A stretch of DNA of 10,236 nt from Phocaeicola sp. Its GTDB lineage: Bacteria > Bacteroidota > Bacteroidia > Bacteroidales > Bacteroidaceae. The notes beneath the pieces were generated by a model. It did not search any database and had not been told where the DNA came from. It saw nothing but the letters and a program-made list of their open reading frames with translations. Positions 5,942 through 10,236 of the stretch are shown here, in pieces. The DNA lies in assembly GCA_020026175.1 (NCBI GenBank), contig JAHHQV010000072.1, positions 1-10,236 on the forward strand. Direction: 5' to 3'. Within the stretch, counting starts at the first letter, position 1; every line of letters starts with the position of its first letter. The translations under genes were made by a program, and so were the position numbers.

Positions 5942-7345
5942 TTAGAATTCAGCATTTCTCGGAGTACGCGGGAAAGGTATCACGTCACGGATATTAGACA
6001 TACCTGTAACGAACAACAACAATCTTTCAAATCCAAGTCCGAAACCAGAGTGAGGACAAGAACCATACTTACGAGTATCAAGATACCACCACATATCCTT
6101 CATAGGGATATCAAGTTCTTTGATACGGCTCATAAGTTTTTCGTAGTTCTCTTCACGTTCAGAGCCACCTATAATTTCTCCAATTTTAGGGAAAAGCACG
6201 TCCATTGCACGTACAGTCTTTCCATCTTCATTCTGTTTCATATAGAAAGCCTTGATTTCCTTAGGATAATCAGTCAGGATAACAGGCTTGTTGAAATGTT
6301 CTTCCACCAGATAACGTTCGTGTTCAGAAGCAAGGTCGGCTCCCCAGAATACAGGGAATTCAAACTTGTGTCCGTTAGCCACAGCAGCCTCAAGAATCTT
6401 GATACCTTCTGTATATGGCAAACGTACGAAATCTTCCTTCAGTACACCCTGAAGACGCTCAATCAAGCCCTTATCGAACATGTCGTTCAAGAACTTAACG
6501 TCATCATAACAATTGTCCAGAGCCCATTTCACACAATATTTGATGAAATCTTCGGCAAGGTCCATATTGTCTGTAATGTCATTAAATGCCACTTCAGGCT
6601 CAACCATCCAGAACTCCGCCAAGTGGCGAGGAGTATTCGAATTTTCGGCTCTGAATGTAGGACCGAAAGTATATATCGCACCAAGAGAAGTAGCAGCAAG
6701 TTCTCCTTCCAGCTGTCCTGACACTGTAAGGCTGGCCTGTTTTCCGAAGAAATCATTATCATAGATGATAGATCCGTTTTCATCTTTCTTCAGGTCATAC
6801 AAATTCATTGTTGTAACCTGGAACATCTGTCCTGCACCTTCACAGTCGGATGCTGTGATAAGAGGAGTATGGAAGTAGAAGAATCCACGTTCATGGAAGA
6901 ACTTGTGTATTGCGATAGCCATATTATGACGAATACGGAACACCGCACCGAAAGTATTGGTACGAGGGCGCAAGTGAGCTATATCGCGAAGGAACTCCAT
7001 AGAGTGTCCTTTCTTCTGAAGCGGATAAGTATTGTCACATGTACCAAGCACCTCTATCTCACGAGCCTGAATTTCTGCTGCCTGACCCGAACCTGTAGAT
7101 TCTACCAGTTCACCATTCACACTAATACATGCACCTGTTGTAATCTGCTTGAGCATATCTTCTTTGAAGTTTGCCAAATCGACAACAATCTGTACATTAT
7201 TTATAGTAGAACCGTCATTCAAGGCAATAAAATTTACCTGTTTGCTACCGCGGCGGGTACGCACCCACCCTTTAACATTGACCATGCTGCCAAAGTCACG
7301 ACATTTCAGCACGTCAACAACCTTTGTTCTACGAATCTTTTCCAT
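5942..7345 (-). CDS. asnS: Asparaginyl-tRNA synthetase
   Basis: AsnRS is a cytoplasmic class IIb synthetase that activates asparagine with ATP and loads it on tRNA-Asn. Counting from the ATG at 7345 it has 467 residues, as I recall for Bacteroides. The N-terminal OB-fold anticodon-binding domain covers about the first 110 residues (VNVKGWVRTRRGSKQVNFIA begins it). The catalytic domain carries motif 2 TFRAENSNTPRHLAEFWM and motif 3 SGFGLGFERLLLFVTG, plus GQLEGELAA for amino-acid binding. Presence of AENSNTPRH rather than the AspRS-type sequence supports Asn specificity. The ORF is open three codons further (ATG at 7354, MCKMEKIRR), but MEKIRRTKV is the family N-terminus. It lies 21 bases (or 12) after the pseudouridine synthase gene, implying one transcript. 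Confidence 0.97.
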   Translation of the reverse strand: MEKIRRTKVVDVLKCRDFGSMVNVKGWVRTRRGSKQVNFIALNDGSTINNVQIVVDLANFKEDMLKQITTGACISVNGELVESTGSGQAAEIQAREIEVLGTCDNTYPLQKKGHSMEFLRDIAHLRPRTNTFGAVFRIRHNMAIAIHKFFHERGFFYFHTPLITASDCEGAGQMFQVTTMNLYDLKKDENGSIIYDNDFFGKQASLTVSGQLEGELAATSLGAIYTFGPTFRAENSNTPRHLAEFWMVEPEVAFNDITDNMDLAEDFIKYCVKWALDNCYDDVKFLNDMFDKGLIERLQGVLKEDFVRLPYTEGIKILEAAVANGHKFEFPVFWGADLASEHERYLVEEHFNKPVILTDYPKEIKAFYMKQNEDGKTVRAMDVLFPKIGEIIGGSEREENYEKLMSRIKELDIPMKDMWWYLDTRKYGSCPHSGFGLGFERLLLFVTGMSNIRDVIPFPRTPRNAEF

Positions 7346-7366
7346 TTTACACATTATATTTATATA

Positions 7367-8692
7367 TTATTCAAAAGAACCCATACGGAGAACATTCACT
7401 TCGTTCTCTGTAAGGAATCTCCAGTCACCTCTGCGAAGTCCCTTCTTGGTAAGACCTGCAAAGTAAACTCTATCAAGTTTTATCACTCTATATCCCAAGT
7501 GTTCGAATATACGACGCACTATACGGTTCTTTCCAGAGTGAATTTCAATACCCACCTGCGACTTGTCTGTATCCGATGCATAGCTGATAGCATCTGCATG
7601 AATTTCACCGTCTTCCAGTTCTATTCCCTGAAGCACTTGGTCCAAGTCAGACTTTGCAACATTCTTATCGCAGTAAACGTGATATATTTTCTTCTTCTGA
7701 TACTTAGGATGAGTAAGTTTAGAAGCCATTTCACCGTCGTTAGTAAGAAGAAGTACGCCTGTTGTATTTCTGTCAAGTCTTCCCACAGGATAGATACGTT
7801 CCTTACATGCATTCTTCACATAATCCATCACAGTCTTACGTTCCTGAGGATCATCCGAAGTAGTCACACAATCTTTTGGCTTGTTGAGAAGGATATACAC
7901 CTTTCTCTCTATGTTTACAGACTGGTCGTGGAATTTCACCTCATCATTGCGGTGAACCTTTGTACCAAGTTCGGTAACAACCACACCGTTAACAGAAACC
8001 ACTCCTGCTGTAATAAATTCATCAGCCTCACGTCTTGAGCAGATACCTGCATTGGCAAGAAACTTATTAAGCCTGATAGGTTCGTTAGGGTCAGCAAGTA
8101 CATCCTTATACTCTATCTGTTTCTTCATGCTATACTTAGCATTAGGGTTATAGTCGGCTGTACGTTTACGGAAACCACCCTGCTGACGGTTGTTGTTTCC
8201 ATATCCACCACCCTGCTGGCGGTTATAGCCATTGCCATATCCACCCTGATAATTCTGGCGAGGACGGAACTGACGCTGTTCGCCACCTTCCTCATTATTG
8301 TTGAATCTTGGAGTATACTGACGCTGAGGACGGTCACCACCATTGTAACGCTGGTTACCATACTGGCGTTCACCACCTTCATTGTTTCCATAAGGGCGGT
8401 TATACTGACGCTGCTGACGACCGTAGTTGTTTCCATAGCCGCCACGCTGCTGTTCTCCATTATTATTAAATCGAGGATTAAAAGAAGAGCGCTGAGAACG
8501 TTCGCCATCATTGTTATTAGGACGACGTCCATAGTTGCCACCTTCAAAACGGTTATTTCTTCCGTAACCGTCTCTATTTCCATAACCTTCTCTGTTATAA
8601 CTTTCTCTGTTGTAACCTTCTCTGTTGTAAGATTTTCTACCATCACGGCCAGACTGGTTTTCACCATTTTGTCTGAAGTCTCTTTCTGCCAT
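7367..8692 (-). CDS. rluB: 23S rRNA pseudouridine synthase, RluB/RsuA family, with RG-rich N-terminus
   Basis: The enzyme isomerises a specific uridine in rRNA, most likely 23S rRNA as in RluB. The 441-residue protein has two parts. Residues 1 to about 185 are low-complexity, rich in Gly, Asn, Arg, Tyr and Gln, with YNREG/YNRES repeats at 22-36 and many RQ, GYGNN and RPQRQY patches. This part should be disordered and RNA-binding. Residues 207-236 form an S4 RNA-binding domain (RLNKFLANAGICSRREADEF). The catalytic domain follows, with GRLDRNTTGVLLLTNDG (304-320) and catalytic Asp307, and the C-terminal IHSGKNRIVRRIFEHLGY (384-401). The GRLD motif places it in the RsuA/RluB/RluE/RluF group; RluB is the best guess but the target uridine is not provable. 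It lies between purB (84-base gap) and asnS in one operon. Confidence 0.9.
   Translation of the reverse strand: MAERDFRQNGENQSGRDGRKSYNREGYNRESYNREGYGNRDGYGRNNRFEGGNYGRRPNNNDGERSQRSSFNPRFNNNGEQQRGGYGNNYGRQQRQYNRPYGNNEGGERQYGNQRYNGGDRPQRQYTPRFNNNEEGGEQRQFRPRQNYQGGYGNGYNRQQGGGYGNNNRQQGGFRKRTADYNPNAKYSMKKQIEYKDVLADPNEPIRLNKFLANAGICSRREADEFITAGVVSVNGVVVTELGTKVHRNDEVKFHDQSVNIERKVYILLNKPKDCVTTSDDPQERKTVMDYVKNACKERIYPVGRLDRNTTGVLLLTNDGEMASKLTHPKYQKKKIYHVYCDKNVAKSDLDQVLQGIELEDGEIHADAISYASDTDKSQVGIEIHSGKNRIVRRIFEHLGYRVIKLDRVYFAGLTKKGLRRGDWRFLTENEVNVLRMGSFE
8583..8632 (-). repeat. Tandem 15-bp coding repeat in the RluB-like N-terminus
   Basis: About three copies of a 15-base unit, TACAACAGAGAAGGT with small changes, encode YNREG, YNRES and YNREG. 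Less regular GGN- and CAG-rich repeats continue to about 8170. Such in-frame 15-base units can expand or contract without breaking the protein. Confidence 0.7.
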
Positions 8693-8776
8693 AATAAATT
8701 CTATTATTCAATAAATTAATACTCTTACCCTCTCGGGCCAAATAATCTCTTTTGTTTTATATAATTGTTTATGTCT

Positions 8777-10126
8777 TTAAATACCTGTATAATTATGTGG
8801 AGTTATAACACGAAGTTCCTTCTTTATTTCCTCACTCACATTCAGTGTTTCTATAAATTCCTTGATAGAAGCCTCGTCTATAGCCTTGTTTGTACGTGTC
8901 AAAGCCTTCAATGCCTCATATGGATTAGGATAAGCCTCACGTCTCAAAACTGTCTGTATAGCTTCTGCCACCACACTCCAGCAGTTGTCCAAGTCCTCAA
9001 AAATCTTATGTTCGTTAAGGAGCAGCTTACCAAGTCCCTTCAACGAACTCTGTATTGCAATTACAGTATGTCCGAAAGGAACACCTATATTTCTCAACAC
9101 AGTAGAGTCTGTAAGGTCACGCTGCAATCTCGAAACAGGAAGTTTGGAAGAAAGATGTTCCAATATAGCATTTGCTATACCAAGATTTCCTTCTGCATTT
9201 TCAAAGTCTATAGGGTTTACCTTATGAGGCATTGCACTAGAGCCTACTTCACCTGCCTTGATTTTCTGTTTGAAGTATTCCATAGAGATATACTGCCAGA
9301 AGTCACGGTTCATATCAATCATTATAGTATTGATACGTTTCATTGCATCGAATATCGCTCCCAAGTTGTCATAGTTAGAAATCTGAGTTGTATATTCTTC
9401 GCGTTCGAGGCCAAGTTTTTCAGCAACAAACTTATTTCCGAATTCCTTCCAGTCAAATTCAGGATAAGCTACATTATGAGCATTGTAGTTACCTGTAGCT
9501 CCACCGAACTTGGCAGTTATGGCACACGATTTCAACACAGCCAACTGACGGTTCAGACGATATGCAAATACCATGATTTCCTTTCCAAGTCTTGTAGGAG
9601 ATGCAGGCTGTCCGTGAGTTTTAGCAAGCATAGGTATATCCTTCCATTCTTCAGCATATGCAGTAAGCACATCTATCAGTTTCTGAATCTGAGGATAATA
9701 TTCCTTTTCAAGAGCATCCTTTATTGACAAAGGAACAGAAGTATTGTTTATATCCTGCGAAGTAAGTCCAAAATGAATGAACTCTTTATATTTTTCCAGT
9801 CCTCCAAGTTTGTCAAACTGTTCTTTTATAAAGTATTCCACAGCCTTGACATCATGGTTTGTCACACTCTCTATTTCCTTAATACGCTGAGCATCCGACT
9901 CAGAGAAATTACGATAAATATCACGAAGAGATTCAAAGCGTGTGTTATCGAAGCACTTCAATTGTGGCAAAGGAAGTTCACAAAGAGTTATAAAATATTC
10001 AATTTCCACCTGCACACGATATTTTATCAGTGCATATTCAGAAAAGTAGTCAGCCAAAGCTCCCGCCTTGCCTCTATATCTTCCGTCTATAGGAGATATT
10101 GCTGTGAGTAAATCAAGCTCCAACAT
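8777..10126 (-). CDS. purB: Adenylosuccinate lyase
   Basis: PurB acts twice in cytoplasmic purine synthesis: it splits SAICAR to AICAR and adenylosuccinate to AMP, each time releasing fumarate. The 449-residue protein belongs to the fumarase/aspartase superfamily. Visible motifs are ISPIDGRYR (10-18), TNHDVKAVEYF (89-99), HFGLTSQDINNTS (118-130), KTHGQPASPTR with the general-acid His171, and the flexible-loop signature GSSAMPHKVNPIDFEN (295-310) with the catalytic Ser. The C-terminus ends PHNYTGI as in Bacteroides homologues. The start at 10126 gives MLELDLLTAISP and agrees with the expected N-terminus. It is the first gene visible in the purB-rluB-asnS unit, with a candidate promoter and a palindrome upstream. 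Confidence 0.97.
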   Translation of the reverse strand: MLELDLLTAISPIDGRYRGKAGALADYFSEYALIKYRVQVEIEYFITLCELPLPQLKCFDNTRFESLRDIYRNFSESDAQRIKEIESVTNHDVKAVEYFIKEQFDKLGGLEKYKEFIHFGLTSQDINNTSVPLSIKDALEKEYYPQIQKLIDVLTAYAEEWKDIPMLAKTHGQPASPTRLGKEIMVFAYRLNRQLAVLKSCAITAKFGGATGNYNAHNVAYPEFDWKEFGNKFVAEKLGLEREEYTTQISNYDNLGAIFDAMKRINTIMIDMNRDFWQYISMEYFKQKIKAGEVGSSAMPHKVNPIDFENAEGNLGIANAILEHLSSKLPVSRLQRDLTDSTVLRNIGVPFGHTVIAIQSSLKGLGKLLLNEHKIFEDLDNCWSVVAEAIQTVLRREAYPNPYEALKALTRTNKAIDEASIKEFIETLNVSEEIKKELRVITPHNYTGI

Positions 10127-10147
10127 TGTTATTTCAGTTTTTCTAAA

Positions 10148-10161
10148 TTAATGATCATTAA
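10148..10161. promoter_or_regulatory. 14-bp perfect palindrome upstream of purB
   Basis: TTAATGATCATTAA is a perfect palindrome lying 22 bases before the purB start and right around the expected transcription start. It has the size and symmetry of a dimeric repressor operator, but it is AT-rich and no regulator gene is nearby, so the role is a guess. Confidence 0.35.
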
Positions 10162-10169
10162 AAGTTTTA

Positions 10170-10200
10170 CAAAAATAATGCTTTTTCTTGAGTAAAGCAT
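10170..10200 (-). promoter_or_regulatory. Candidate purB promoter with overlapping hairpin
   Basis: TATTTTTG (10177-10170) on the minus strand matches the -7 consensus TAnnTTTG. No clear TTTG lies 19-21 bases upstream, so the -33 is poor. Directly before it, ATGCTTT (10200-10194) and AAAGCAT (10184-10178) form a 7-bp stem with a nine-base loop followed by TATTTTT. The same bases could therefore be a weak terminator for a gene upstream of the window. Confidence 0.4.
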
Positions 10201-10236
10201 CCTAATAATGAAAAGTTTAGCAAATATTTCATTTAG

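Noticed and set aside
6869..8038. 389-codon open frame on the plus strand
   Set aside because: It runs antisense across asnS and the pseudouridine synthase gene, is rich in Cys, His and Phe, and resembles no family; both genes opposite it are firmly identified.
8125..8667. 180-codon open frame on the minus strand overlapping the RluB-like gene
   Set aside because: It is a second frame of the repetitive N-terminal region; the product is a Val/Thr/Met-rich low-complexity string with no domain, while the other frame continues into a conserved enzyme.
8693..8776. Possible terminator or promoter between purB and the RluB-like gene
   Set aside because: Only a 3-bp CCC-GAGA-GGG stem without a T run and no -33/-7 pair were found.
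8765..9727. 320-codon open frame on the plus strand opposite purB
   Set aside because: Antisense shadow of purB with no recognisable motif and no promoter of the Bacteroides type seen before it.

Overview
The window reads as chromosomal DNA of a member of the Bacteroidales, probably Bacteroides or a close relative. Three things point there. The proteins match the Bacteroides-type forms I remember: a 330-residue EF-Ts starting MAVSMADITK, L13 starting MDTLSYKTIS, a 467-residue AsnRS, and an RG/N/Y-rich RluB-like protein. Promoters fit the Bacteroides pattern TTTG-N19-21-TAnnTTTG rather than the E. coli one. Shine-Dalgarno sites are weak and intergenic DNA is AT-rich. Every gene lies on the minus strand, so transcription runs from high to low coordinates. 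No tRNA, rRNA or CRISPR array was seen.

Layout in the direction of transcription. (1) A nucleotide and translation operon: purB (10126-8777), an RluB/RsuA-family pseudouridine synthase with a long disordered N-terminus (8692-7367), and asnS (7345-5942). It ends at a hairpin terminator near 5827-5860. (2) A single-gene unit for a secreted lipocalin-like (DUF4488-like) protein (5713-5228), with its own promoter and a strong terminator at 5171-5200. (3) A ribosomal unit rplM-rpsI-rpsB-tsf (4974-1946), with a near-perfect promoter at 5099-5129 and a terminator at 1850-1893. (4) Part of an IS21-family insertion sequence downstream of tsf. Its transposase gene istA (1645-72) carries one -1 frameshift, and istB is cut off by, or lies beyond, the window edge.

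Most of the window is conserved housekeeping. The less explained signals are non-coding. The rpsI-rpsB gap holds a 16-bp inverted repeat plus two further hairpins and looks like a structured leader that could control rpsB. The rplM leader also folds. The rpsB-tsf gap holds opposed heptanucleotide repeats. In the IS, a 19-bp hairpin buries the likely istA start codon. A perfect 14-bp palindrome lies next to the purB promoter. No previously undescribed multi-gene system is visible; the rpsI-rpsB RNA element is the best candidate for something new.
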